In this document: in pieces, positions 22,093 to 34,833 of the stretch
Layout: each line of letters begins with the position of its first letter
Position numbering within the stretch: the stretch's first letter is position 1
DNA from: Plasmodium malariae
Taxonomy: Eukaryota; Apicomplexa; Aconoidasida; Haemosporida; Plasmodiidae
Length of the DNA: 64,000 nucleotides
Direction of reading: 5' to 3'
Assembly: GCF_900090045.1 (NCBI RefSeq)
Contig: NC_041783.1
Span: 558,001-622,000 of the forward strand
The notes under the pieces: model-generated
What the model saw: the letters and a program-made list of their open reading frames with translations, nothing else
Database searches by the model: none
What the model was told of the DNA's origin: nothing
Translations under genes and position numbers: made by a program

Positions 22093-22447
22093 AGTACTGC
22101 TAATTTTTTTTTTTTTTTTTTTTGTATTATTATATCTCTATTGTCTTTATCTCCATTATTTTGTGTTCATTTTTTTTATTACATTCCCCCCTGAAATTTT
22201 TTTATGACTTTTACCCTTCTATACCCTTCTATTTTTCCTAAGACCAGTTCTTATCATTGTTCTCTTATATATATATATATCTTCAGTATAACTGCCGTTG
22301 TGCATATTTATCAATTTCTGCTTGACCACTTCTATTTGCATTTTTATATTAATCTTTTTTATTCTGTTTTATTCAGTTTAATTTTGTTTTATTCAACTTT
22401 ATTTTACTTTATTTTATTTTTTATTTTTTTTTTTTTGATAATTTGCA

Positions 22448-25400
22448 ATGAGTAATACTGTACACGAAGAACAGTACAACATTTTGCTCGTTGAAAGCTT
22501 TGAACATCATTTACACATTTTAGATAATAATGAAATATCTGATAAGGATGTAAAATTATGTTCTTTGAGTGTAATATATGAGAAATTATTAGAATTTTTC
22601 AATGTTTGCAATGAGGGAGAAAAAGAAAAGTTTTGTATTTTTTTTTGCCACTATTTGTTACACCCTTTAAACAAATGGATTAGTGAAGAATTTGACGAAT
22701 ACAGGAATGTTGCTCTTAATATTTATTTTTTAATTGAAAAAAATCTCAACGATAAGTTACTAGATGTCATTTTATTCAAAACCGAAAAAAATGATGACAG
22801 TTTTCTTCTTATATGCACAAATAGGTTAAAAGAAGATGAAAATAAAAAAATTGTTGAAGATAAAGAGGAAATAAGACTAAAAATACTACAATTTTTATAT
22901 AAAATTGTAGTAAGACATAATAATATAGATGAAACAACGCTTCCAAACATATTGAATATATATGTTTACCTTGAGAATATTTTAATGGCATTATCAATTT
23001 TAATTAAAGATCCTTTTCCACTAATTAAAAAGCTTACGTGCGAGCTGTTATGTGAACTGAATTTTGAGGAAGAACGAAAAGAGTTTAATCACGTAATTAT
23101 AGGCATTTGCCCTTACAATTTTTTTCTTAATTTGTGTATATGCATATATACATACATACATACATACATGCACATATATACTAAAATAAATTATTCTTGC
23201 TTCCTTTTCTCTTCAGATATATAGAAGTCTGCTAAAAAATATGTTAGCTAACATAATCTTCAGGCAGAATGATGTGAGAGAGGTAAGGACGTGGAGTTGC
23301 CTTGTCATTATATGCAGCAGTGCCTATATGAGTATATGCATATACATATATATATATATATATATATACACGTGTGTACGTATGTGTAAGCATATGTGCA
23401 TTTTGTATTATGCAAATATTTTCTTCAAACAACTGTTTACCTTTCCTCTTTGGTACATATTTACTGGATATCAATTTTTTTTTTTTTTTAAATATACACA
23501 AGATTGTTTATTTTATGTAATGTGTTCATGGCTAGCTTATTATTATTATTATTATTATTATTTTTTTTTTTTTTTTTTCTCTAGCTAATTTTAAAGTGTT
23601 TAAAAAAATTGATGCGCTTTGAAAGCAATAGAGACTTCCTCAATGATTCGTCAGAATGTTTAAAGAAATTATGTACGAACAAATCAAGCAATGTTGTGTT
23701 AGAAATTGCAAATTGCGTTGAAGTGTGGAGTTTAAACATAAAAGATTTAAATGATTGTGAAAAGGCAAAATTAGTATTTATTATCCTTTTGTGTATTAAT
23801 TCAAATGTGTCTTCATATTTGAATGAACGATGCTACCAAGTTTTGCAAAAAATAACACATTTGTCAAAGGAATTGAAAGATGATCAGAGAGAGGTATGTA
23901 TTAGTGAAAATGAATATTTTGGAAAATTAATATATAGTGAAGACCTGGAAATGGGCAAACATGGGGGGGGGAAAAAAAAAGTAAGTTCAAGAATAATCAA
24001 CGATGACGAGGAAAAAACGCATATTAGTATTAGAAACGAGCTGTCCAATCAAAAAGATGATTTGAAAAAAAAAGACGCATGTTTCGAAAAGGGTGAAATT
24101 AAAACACATAAGCAATTTTTTGCTAATATGAACAAACTATTTTATGTACCTCCCAGTTTTCATAACACACTATGCTCCGATATTCACCCCCTTTTTGGAA
24201 GCATAAAGAAAGAACTATTTTGTGAAATTATGAACAATGAAAAATGTTCTTGGAGTGAAGGAAAAGAAGAATATGCAAGTATTATAACTATGTTTTTATT
24301 GTACACTTCATATGATGTTTTTTATTTTATTAAACATATTATAAGCTTTGTTTACAAATCGATATCCTTATTTAAATATATAGACTATCCAACAACACCT
24401 GTGCTAATAGATGATTTGTCCATGCGAGGAGAAGAAATTTTCCAAAACACACTGGATAAGTATTGTTATGAATATGAATCATTAGTATATTTAAGTAAAT
24501 TTATTTACTTAATAATAACTTGTGGGTATTTAATGCCTATACAAACATTTCTTTTAGAAATAGCACAAATACTCCTAGGTGATAGTAATATTCAAAATGT
24601 ATTAACAAGTTTTTACGAATTTAATGACATTTCATCGAATAATATGAAATCGGGTAGTACCAACGGAAAAATTAAATGTAAAGATGGTAGTTCTAAAGTA
24701 GGAAGTAATATGTCCAAGAAAGAATATATTTTTCTGAATTCAAACTATCATAAATATCTACAAAAAGTGTACCATAGAGGTCTTTTTGAAAAAAATAATG
24801 ATTTACTTATAGAAAGTGAAAACAGTAGTAGTAACCCTTTTCACCCACCCTTCTTATCTGACAAAGAAATGCAAGATGTGTTTTCTATCAAACGGGGAGA
24901 TGAATACACATGTAAGGATAAAAATGAGGAGGAAAAAAAGGAAAAAATGGACGACATAAACAATAAAGCAGAATATAGTCAGAAGTTCAAACGTGCTTTT
25001 TATAAAAGTGGGAATACCACATTAAACGAATTAGATCAAGTTGAATCTTGCATTAACAATGAATATTGTGATCTTTCAATACTCTATGAAAATAAGAAAA
25101 TTATTCTTATGATGTTATCTCAATTTTTAGCTGGTTACTATATAAGGAAAAAGGACTTATCAAGGAGAAATAAACTAGTTGAGGAACACATAAATTTTGT
25201 TTTATTTATAATAAATGAAAATATGAATTATGGAAATATAGATTCCTTTCCATATATTTTAATAATAATAAAACATTTATTATACCTAATGGGGAAGGAA
25301 TGCAAAAATTATAGTAATATCTTATTTCATTTTTTAATTATTCTCCAGTCAGACAATCGTTTTTGTTCAAACAAAGACATAAACAAATTAATTGAAAAAA

Positions 25401-26784
25401 TAGAATACTACAGTGAAAAAAAAAGATTTAATTTTTATAATTACGAGTACACATATTTTATACAAAATGCTCAAAGCAATATAATAGATTTTAATGATTT
25501 CCATAATTTTAAATATAATATAAACATTTTACACATACTACTATGTAATATAAGTGAAGAAGTTATTATGGAGAAGTCAACTTATTTAATGAACTTCATT
25601 GCAACAGTAAATCATGAATTAAAACCATTAATCAAATCTGAATTTCTATTATTTCTAAATTTATTTTGTTCTAAAAATTTATTTCCTACTTTTTTTTTTA
25701 AAAATTCACATGATATATTGAAAAATGTTCTCTTACCATTATGTACATGGAGAAGTGGATTAAACGAAGCTCAAACGAGGAAAGGAGCTTTATTTTGTAT
25801 AAAAACCATGTTTGTAAAAAAATTAGTTCACGAAAATATATTTCAGCAAAATAATGCATTAATTGAAAGTTTAGTATGCGTCGTTAAGTCAACAATTGAT
25901 GATACATGGAATAATGATAATAGAGAAATAGGTATACAAATATATGGACAAATTGCAAAAAATATAAATAATAATAATATTTTACTTGTTATATTGAACA
26001 CCTTAATTAAGCTTTTAGACGACACAAATAAACCTATCCGTAAGTGCTCAGCAGTTGCTATGTATGGGCTTTTTCAAAATAAATCCCTAATATTACCAGA
26101 TGATTCCTGTGAACATATTTTTCCTATTTTGTTACTACATATGGATGATGACTGTTCCAATTTTAGCAAAACTATTTATCAAATTTTATCAATAGCTAAA
26201 AATTTTAATAACGCAATTTTTTTAAAGGTACTGAGCAGCTGTTTTGGTTACTTCGCTGTATACACTTTTGTGTACATGTGATTGTGTTGAGCGTTTTTCT
26301 TTTTTTGTATTTAAGTAAAAACGTACAGTTTGCTAACCTCGTTTTTGTAATTAACACATACATATACATATATATATATATATACGTATCTTTTTTATTC
26401 ATATTATATATTCCCCTCAATTTTTCACCCCCCTTTCCACCTCCGATTAAACAACATTACCATCACTTGCAAAACTTCTTTTCTTATTTCGCTGCCATGT
26501 TAATATATTTCTCACAGTTTATTTGTTTATATAAATCTTGTTTTCATTCCTTTAATTTGTGGATTTACATTCAATTTCGTGGTTACCATATTTTCTTCCT
26601 TTCCTTTGTGTTTTTGCTTTAGCTATTTGTTTTTCTCTTTCTTTTTGCTTTATTTTGTTTTATTTAATTTAATTTTATTTTCTTTATTCTTTTTTTTTTT
26701 TTTTTTTTTTGCTTGCAGCACGCAAAGGACTCTTCTGAGAACACAATACATGCAAAATCATATAAAGAAGAACTGATGAGATGA
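22448..26784 (+). CDS. HEAT-repeat protein, probable dynein axonemal assembly factor 5 (DNAAF5/HEATR2)-like
   Basis: Exons 22448-23092, 23217-23282, 23585-26227 and 26719-26784, all phase 0, with GTAATT, GTAAGG and GTACTG donors and CTTCAG, CTCTAG and GCTTGCAG acceptors; about 1,139 residues. The fold is helical repeats: LENILMALSILIKDPFPLIKKLTCELLCEL and LLVILNTLIKLLDDTNKPIRKCSAVAMYGL are classic HEAT units (keep P and basic residue at the turn). The order resembles DNAAF5, including a ...LLDPFxxVRRESC-like first half and a DD...P(V/I)R unit near the end; that protein preassembles dynein arms in the cytoplasm, which would suit male gamete flagella. A charged insertion is at about 24900-25000. 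The HEAT identity is firm, the DNAAF5 identity tentative; other HEAT proteins are possible. Confidence 0.72.
23283..23584 (+). other. Intron 2 of the HEAT-repeat gene
   Basis: Begins GTAAGG, ends TTTTTTCTCTAG. Contains (TA)n and (TTA)n runs. ORFs here are artefacts of intronic T-rich sequence. Confidence 0.8.
26228..26718 (+). other. Intron 3 of the HEAT-repeat gene
   Basis: Begins GTACTG at the end of FLK, ends TTTGCTTGCAG; the following 21 codons and stop (HAKDSSENT...) complete the protein. T-rich with a short TA run. Confidence 0.75.
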
Positions 26785-26894
26785 AGGGTCAATTAAGATT
26801 TTTTTATATGAGTAAAAAATGCTTTCGTTGCTTTAAAAAATTACAGTTAAAAGAACAAATGAAGTAAAAACTGTTAGAAGCTACACATACATAC

Positions 26895-26937
<43 letters not shown>

Positions 26938-27575
26938 AGATATTGCCTGTCCCATTTTTATGTTTATACATTTCCTAACCTACATGATCAGCCACAAATG
27001 CAAAATAGAATAAAACAAATAGCATTTAATTATTTAGAGGTGAAACTCATACATATGTATTTAATGGTACCCACATGTTTGATGTTTTTATTTTATCATT
27101 TTACATTTTTTAATAGCATCGATTCCACATCAAGAAATATAAATGTCTTTTCTACTATTTAATGAGCATGAGTTTATATATACTCCTGTTAACATACTGT
27201 CTCTTTTTTGTGGAATAACGGATACATCAATGCGCGTAATAATTTTTTCCTTTCCATATCTGAACATATAAACACACATATGTGTATATATCTCCATTTG
27301 AATATTGTACTTCTTATCTATTTGTTTAAATAATGTACTTTCTTTTCATTTTTTTTTACCCTTACTGGTATGGTAATACTTTTGGTTATTCTATTTATAT
27401 CTTTTGCACAGCACATAAAAAAAGAGACAAAAATATGGTTTAATAGAAAAAAACTGAGATCTTAGGTCTTAATTTTAGAAATAATAATAAAAATAAAACT
27501 TGCAAGCTAGTTATATTAGAAAAGTTAGAACTTCCAAAAAAAAAGAGATATTAATTATATACCTCATTTTGCTAA

Positions 27576-27710
27576 ATGTTCCTTGTTCAAACTGGAGTGG
27601 CGAAATACAAAGGCTCCATAGCAAAAATTTATGCAAGCATTGATATAAAATGTAAAACAATACACATTTACAGCGATACAAAAATATATACTTATAGAAG
27701 GAAATTATAA
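27576..27710 (+). CDS. Possible small ORF, 44 codons
   Basis: ATG to TAA, beginning MFLVQTGVAKYKGSIAKIYAS. Its amino-acid use (Gly, Val, Ala, Ser) is unlike the Phe/Tyr/Ile/Asn/Lys translations of surrounding A+T-rich DNA. No family recognised. It could be a real small protein, an exon, or chance. Confidence 0.22.
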   Translation: MFLVQTGVAKYKGSIAKIYASIDIKCKTIHIYSDTKIYTYRRKL

Positions 27711-28132
27711 CAAAGGAGGACGTAATATATTAAAAAATATATATTAACCTTAAGAAAAAAAAAAAAAAAAAATATATATATACATTTCCTGAATAGGTCA
27801 TTTAAATGTGCACTTTCCAGTATGTTATAAATATAACAAAATATTTTACTTCCTTTTTCTTTTATAATAAATATTTTTTTATAATCATATATCAGATATA
27901 AGTTGTTATATACAAGGTTAATATATGCTGAAAATGCGAATGTACATGTAAATATTTGTACAATATCATTATATGCGCAAGTAGATCAAGTTGACAGGAT
28001 TAAATGTAAAAAGTTTAATAAAATAAAATGCATTTCACTAAATTATATGATTTTTCTTACTTAATCTTATATATTCCATTTAATTCTTTTTATTGTTATT
28101 TATTTATTTATTTATTTTTGTCGTTTCACAAA

Positions 28133-28261
28133 ATGGCATTTGGCAAAATACATTTTATCTATAACTCTAAAACGGTATATAATTTAATTCCTCCTCCAAC
28201 CATGTGCTGTATTCTCACACATGATATAAAACATAGAGTCATACATCAAGTACAACTGTAA
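28133..28261 (+). CDS. Possible small ORF, 42 codons
   Basis: ATG at 28133 in the context CAAAATGG, favourable for Plasmodium, begins MAFGKIHFIYNSKTVYNLIP and contains PPPTMCC and a His-rich end. An in-frame upstream ATG (28028) would add a T-rich leader-like segment, which I do not believe. No family recognised. Confidence 0.28.
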   Translation: MAFGKIHFIYNSKTVYNLIPPPTMCCILTHDIKHRVIHQVQL

Positions 28262-28495
28262 CCTGCTGCATGTTTTTCTTGTTTTACAAAGGTTCATTTT
28301 TAAACATATTAATTGTTCTTTCCTTTAATATTGCCATTATATGTAAAAAACTCGATATTTTCATCTGAAAAAAATAAAAAAAGTTTCAAAATTAAGAAAA
28401 CGTTACCCATGTTTGTAAATGTGCATATTCAATGTATATACTTTGAGTGTACATTGCGTACAAATTGTGTATATATATATGTATAGGTATATGCA

Positions 28496-30408
28496 TTAGA
28501 TCAGAGTTATGAGTATTTTTTTTTCTTTTTTGCCTAAATTATTTTTCATCGTTTCCATGTAATTGTCATCTTTTAGTGATATTTCCTTCTTTGCTTTATT
28601 AATTATATATATAGTGTCTTTTATATATTTGTAGATTATGTCTAATTTTTTTAGTATTTCCTGAGATGGAAAATTGATGAATGGCTAAATTTAAACTTCG
28701 TTTAATTATACATGGCCATTTAACATTCGCGAAGACTTTTTTTTTTTCGCCCTAAATATTTCAAGGTATATTAAAAAAAAAAATAATATATATATATACA
28801 TACATATATATATTTTTTTTTTTGCGCCTTTACTTCCTCTAAGTTGTTAAAATCGGCTGTGTCGATGAATTGTGTGTCTTCCATTATATCTTGAGATTTG
28901 TTCTTTTTTTCTAAATTTCTTCCGTAAAAAGAAAAAAAAAAAAAAAGAATGAATGAACGAAAGAATAGACAAATGGGCTAACATAATTCAGTACGTATAA
29001 TGTGTATACGTTTATTTGCATGCGTATGTACTAAGACTAGCAAAATAAATTTAAATGTCTTTTTTTTTTTTTTTTTTAGATACGTTTTCTCTTCATCCTT
29101 TTTAACGTTATAATGACGCAACTCCGGAAGGAATGAAGAAAAACGACATAGGAAGTTATCAATGCATGAAATTATTTTATATAGAAGTAATGCTTTCTTA
29201 TTGTGTTCATTTATGTTTTCTTTTAACAAATCTTCTATTTCTTTTTCCTTTTTCAGAACATTTTCAGACGTTTGTTCTAAATTTTTATATTCATTTTCCT
29301 TATTCTGCATATATACTCATATATATATACATAAATATGTGTTGAATATATTTGTATATACACTTATACACGACTAAGGACGATATATATTTAAAATAGA
29401 TTAAGAGATTATGGTTAATAAAATTATAATGATTGAAGCAAATTATATGTTATTTTCAAAATAGCACATGAATAATGACAGTACAAATTATGATGTAAAA
29501 TGGAGTAAAGATATTAGTGGAAGTAACGACATACCATTAAGGTTACATTATTCTTTTCTTCCATATTTTTTATTTTATCCTTTATAATATTTATCTTTGC
29601 CTTCAACTTTTCCTTTTTCTTTTTTAAGAATTCCCTCGAACTAAATATTGTTTCTAATCTGTCAAACATATCTAACTGAACGAACTCGGCTGAGTTATCT
29701 TTAAACTTGCTTAAAAAACTGAGGCATTTTTCTCCTATATTGGTTATTGTTATGTACATATATACATACGTGTGTATTGTACGGTTATAATATTTTAAAA
29801 TTATTGTAAAAATTTTTTTTCTTTCTTTTTTTTTTTAATATAATTTATTTTATTACTTTCTAGGGTGTCGTAAGTCGCTTTTTTTATGCGTTCATGCATA
29901 TCCGCAATGGTGAGTTTAAACTTTTTAATTTCTGAATCGTATAACTTTATTTTTTTTTCCTTATTTTTTATTTTTTCTTTTAAAATTACTTGTCTATCGT
30001 AATTATCCTGAGTGGAAAATTTGGTTGTTTTATTCGAGTAACTCTGTTTCATTTTGTTTAATTCTTTTTTATTTTAAATTACATTTTAATATATTTTAGT
30101 TATACGCACAGCTTTTTTTATTTTTTTTTTCGAGCCTTTTTTCCTACTTTCATAGCTTGGTGATATTCTTTTAACAGTTTTTCTTTATTTTCATTATATA
30201 TCTTTTCCTTAAAACTTTTAAAAACAATATATAAATTTAAACTTATGCAGTTATGCAAATATATACAACCGATTTTTGTTGCGAGAGAAATTAAGATCAT
30301 TTCATTCTTTGCTTTTCCCAGAATAGCATGATATAACATATAGTATTTTAAGGCGTAAAATAAAATGGGATGTTTTGCAACCACTTTGAGTTAAGTTTAG
30401 TTGCTATA

Positions 30409-30446
<38 letters not shown>

Positions 30447-30889
30447 ACATATATACATGCCCACATATCGTTGTACTCAAGTGGACACCTCCATATACAC
30501 TTCCTGCCATAATTTTTGATAAAGACAACAGAAAACTCGTTTCGAATAGCACATATATAATAACACCTATTTCATTTTTCTCATTAATAAGTACTATATA
30601 TATACGCTTATGTATATGAGAACCTAAAGTAATTTTCCTTTTCTTGAAGGGTTTTTTTAATATCCGCGTGTTTTCCACTTAAGTCCTTATTTCTGCATCT
30701 TAAATCCTAAGATAGTGAATGTGAAGACTTGTAATAGTTATCACATTGTTTTATTTATTTTTTTTTTTTTACAAATTAGTTTACCCTTAAAGTTAATTGC
30801 TTTTTTATTAATAAGGGGATATCAAGGTTATTATTTATTGATGTAAAAGTTTCAACATTATCCTCATTTTGCTCTTTAAAACTTTTCAT
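28496..30889 (-). CDS. Coiled-coil protein of unknown function, eight exons
   Basis: Hand-built model, minus strand: 30889-30785, 30706-30624, 30214-30148, 30043-29857, 29734-29535, 29304-29084, 28918-28834, 28660-28496. Splice phases agree at all seven junctions and the total is 370 residues. The start is MKSFKEQNEDNVETFTSINN. Nearly the whole chain is charged helix suited to coiled coils, for example LKEKIKNKEKKIKLYDSEIK, KKKKEKLKAKINIIKDKIKN and NVLKKEKEIEDLLKENINEH. There is no signal peptide or membrane span. The second intron (409 bp, GTTCTC donor) is the least certain. Such proteins are common in cytoskeletal or flagellar structures, but I recognise no specific family. Confidence 0.78.
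30215..30623 (-). other. Long intron 2 of the coiled-coil gene
   Basis: Contains a (TA)n tract at about 30411-30442. ORFs overlapping it read through splice sites. A hidden extra exon cannot be excluded here, because the GTTCTC donor is weak. Confidence 0.5.
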
Positions 30890-31649
30890 TTTAGCGATAG
30901 TTTTTTTTTTATTTGTTTATTAATTTTTAAAATTTGTATGACAAAGTAAGATGAAGAGCGCATAAAAAGAAAAAAAAAATTAAAAAGGAAAAATCGACAT
31001 CATAAAAATGAATATATATGTGTAAAAATGTGTACATATGTTAATAAATTTGTCTATATATGCATATGAATTTGGGTATAAATATTTCTATTTGTATGTA
31101 TGTATACTTAGCTGAATATGTTTGCTTTTATGCAAATGCATATATTTTCCCTTTAATAAATCTCATTTTGTATAAACTATTAACTGCAAAAATGAAGAAA
31201 TTTTGTTTATAAATTTTTTTTTTTTTTTTTTTTTTTTTTTCTCCGCAAAATGAACTATACATATACTATTGAAGTTCTCGACAGAATGAATTCTTCTTTG
31301 TGTACTCTTATATTTCAAAAAAACAAAATTTCCTTCTGTCATTATATTTATTATAATTCGACAAACGAAAATTACAGTTCACTATATATTTATTATGTCG
31401 TTGCGATATAATTAATTTTTATAATTTTATTTTGTCCAAAACTTAAATTAATTTTTATACACAGTTGTTACGAGCATATATATATAATATAATTAAATCG
31501 GTCTTTTTCGTTATATTATATTTTATTATATTTCATTACACTATTTATTATATATTATTACTTCTTTTTTTTTTTCTCGCACTATTATTGTTATTCCATT
31601 TTGTTAAGTCGAATTTTAAGCATGTTAGTCTATTGGGCAAAGTCGAATA

Positions 31650-31800
31650 CCTCGAAAAGGATAGGCAATTTTAAAAGGTTAGACAATATTATAAAGTTTG
31701 GAAATTTCAAAAGTTCGACAATTTTATAAGGTTAGGTAATTCTAAAAGGTCAAATAATTCGAAAAGATAAAACAACTGGAAAAGATCCGACAACTAGAAA
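31650..31800. repeat. Degenerate ~18-bp tandem repeat (GACAATTTTAAAAGGTT-like)
   Basis: About eight diverged copies, for example AGGCAATTTTAAAAGGTT, AGACAATATTATAAAGTT, CGACAATTTTATAAGGTT and AGGTAATTCTAAAAGGTC. Confidence 0.7.
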
Positions 31801-32420
31801 AAAATAGATTTTCATAAAATGCTGAACTATTATAGATAACCAGAAAAAGCATAAATTTAACATATGAATGATGTATAAAATATATATGACTTTTCGCTTA
31901 AAAAATTCAAAAATATCTTCAGTTCAGCTTGTTATATTAACAAAAAAATGTAGTTATTACATATATGCATATGAGTGCATGCCTATATTATTACCATATC
32001 TGGTATATCCTTATATATGTAAATAACAAAAAATATTTTTGGTTGTTGACATTGAAATGCTGTGTAATTAACTCTAATATAATTATTAATAAGAGCAATT
32101 ATAATAGTACAAGTTCGTTTTGATAATTTATAATACTATTCTTCATAAGTATTGAAGAAGTATTTATATTTTTATAGTAATTCATTTTATTTTTTCTCAA
32201 TTTTTTATAATTTAATTTGTAATGGCAGTATTACTATATATTATTAATTAGAAGATGATTAATGTAGGTAATGATATTTATTTTTAAACATATTTGTCCT
32301 ATAACATGTAACTCATTTAATAAGAGGCAATACAAGCTGTCTTTTCTCCACTTAAAAAAATCTTCTTTTTGAGTTTTTCTCGTTTTATTCGTTCTATTTG
32401 TTTTTTTCTTTCTTTTTTGT

Positions 32421-32560
32421 TTTTATCCTTACTCTGCCAATTTTATTCTTACTCTGCCATTTTTATTCTTACTCTGCCATTTTTATTCTTACTCTGCCAA
32501 TTTTATTCTTACTCTGCCATTTTTATTCTTACTCTGTCGTTTTTATTCTTACTCTGTCGT
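32421..32560. repeat. 20-bp tandem repeat (TTTTATTCTTACTCTGCCAT)
   Basis: Exactly seven 20-bp units in register, differing at TGCCAA, TGCCAT and TGTCGT ends. It lies about 370 bp upstream of the giant gene's start codon. Confidence 0.9.
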
Positions 32561-32932
32561 TTTTTTATTTTTTTACTTTTCTTCGTCATTTCATTTCTTT
32601 ATTAATAATTAGCTTTTATTCATCTTAATTTTTAGCGTATATATATATATGTGTGCATATACATATGTGTACATATACTCATACGAAAATATGTGCATGT
32701 GAGTATAAACAATCACGTGGTTACGTGTTAAAAATAAACATATCATTCGGCTGTAGACCGCGTTGGTTGTTTCTCTATTTTCTATTTCGTCCATACCTGG
32801 TTATTAATACTTGATGTAGTTTATTAACATAATTAATTAGTTTTTTTTTTTTTTTTTTTACTTTTTACTAATTTAATGCGAGAAGTATACATCTAGAAAT
32901 GTACATGTTTCGTTAACCAAAAGTGTTTAACA

Positions 32933-34785
32933 ATGTATCTAATTAATCATAAAATAATAATTTTAAAGCTGGTGCTTTTTCTATCCATTCTTCAGAAAAG
33001 TAAAAAAATATGCATCTACTAAACATATATGTATTATATGATATTATGCTCTATTATATAAAAGGAGAAAGTCTAGTTTTTTACATCATTTCATTCCACC
33101 CTGCGAGCTAACATATAAATCCACATCGTTAATATATATGGTAAATTACTATTTTGTTCTTACTTGTAGGTTTATATTGCAACGATTCTGCACTGAGAAA
33201 ACCCTTTTTGAAAAAGGTAACAACAACAAAAAAAAAAAAAAAGAAAAAAAGCAGTAGTTACAGTAATAGCTGAAAGGTGTATTCTAATAAAGCAGTTAAA
33301 ATAAATGCATGTATTACTAGTATTACTATGTCTTAACCATTTTATACTAAATATAGAAAAATCAAAACGGTATAATTTTTTTTTTTTTTCTTTTTTTTTT
33401 CCTCTTCAACATCCTGCTTTGGATTGATGCAGTTCTTCACAGGCATAAAAGGTAAAGGAAGATAAAGAGAAAAGAAATATATACGCATATATACATACGC
33501 ACATATACTGAGATACTGACATGCTCTACTGGATTTCTTTTATTTATATATATATATATATATTTTTTTTTTTTATTATTATTATCCTCAGCAGAACCGT
33601 CAGCGAACATGTTCGTTCAGAAATACTCCTATGGTGGTTTTTTGAATTTACATAAAATGCTGTCAAATTCTAATATAAATATTATACAAGAAATAAAAAT
33701 AAATAATAATATATCAAACGTAATAAATAAACTGAGAGAATTTCGTAAATATAATGATAACATTTACGAAAAGTTTATAAACTCTTGCTCTTCTTTTGTG
33801 AAAAAATTATATATAGAAACATTTTTAGACATTGATAAGTCATTAGCAGAATTAAATGAACTGTTAATAAAAGAAGTAAAATACTTATTACTAACAAATA
33901 GTGATGCCATATCAGAAGCAAGTAAATTGAATGAAGAAAATTTTAAAAAGAATTTAGTAGATAAATTATATGAAGAATTTTTACAACAAGAAAAGTCTGA
34001 AAAAGATGAGAATAATTTACTATATTTTAATAAAATTAATATGGCACAAAAATTAAGAAAATTTTTAAATTTATATTCTATTGGAGATCCAGAGGCACAT
34101 GAAATTATATTAAGCTTAATACAAATAGATACATCTAAAATAACTATAGACCATAAATCAATACTAACGAATTTTGATTATATATTAAATTCACCTAATC
34201 CTTATATATTATTAAAAAATTTTGTCAAAGGAGATGAAGATATTATCAATGATTCTTTCTTAAAAACATATTGGATATGTGTAAAAAACTTACATTTATT
34301 TTTTAAGTCATATAATTCACATGTTCTTACTGTATTAGGGGAAAAGTTCAAAAATGATATCTTTACATATATAGATGACGTTATATGTCATAAAAAGGAA
34401 AAAGTTATATATAATGATGAGGCAAGTTATTTTCTTAATATATACAACTTTTTTGATAGTTTTTTAGCACTACTAATTTCAAAAGTTCATAATTCGAAAG
34501 TCACCATTTTAAATGAAAATGGTATTCTCATATCTATACGTATAAATACTTTATCTGATAAGCTTATTCAGTTAGTATCTACCAAGTATTACTCAGGCAC
34601 TTTAATTCCTCATAGATTATTTGACGATCTAACATATCTTTTAGTTCATGAAGAGTTATCCATACTAAAAGCTTTACATAATTTCGAAGTAACTCCGATA
34701 CATGTCATAAATGATTCTTCAACTTTTTTCCAGTATAAACATTCCCCTGCAACAGAAAGTAATCGAAAAGGACAATTTTCTACAC

Positions 34786-34833
<48 letters not shown>

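Larger units (their letters stand above)
20991..22447. other. Divergent intergenic region with three tandem-repeat blocks
   Basis: Lies between the 5' ends of WRNIP1 (minus) and the HEAT-repeat gene (plus). It holds three separate arrays (listed separately) and T-rich leaders. All ORFs inside it are translations of the arrays. Confidence 0.65.
26785..28495. other. Convergent intergenic region, two short ORFs of uncertain status
   Basis: Between the HEAT-repeat gene (plus) and the coiled-coil gene (minus). Contains (TA)n at about 26898-26932. Two short plus-strand ORFs stand out in composition and are listed separately. No RNA gene motif seen. Confidence 0.5.
30890..32932. other. Divergent promoter region of the coiled-coil and giant genes
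   Basis: Two kilobases without a convincing gene. Contains a 27-T run at 31214-31240, a degenerate repeat at about 31650-31800 and a 20-bp array at 32421-32560. The ORFs in it translate repeats or T-rich sequence. Confidence 0.6.
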
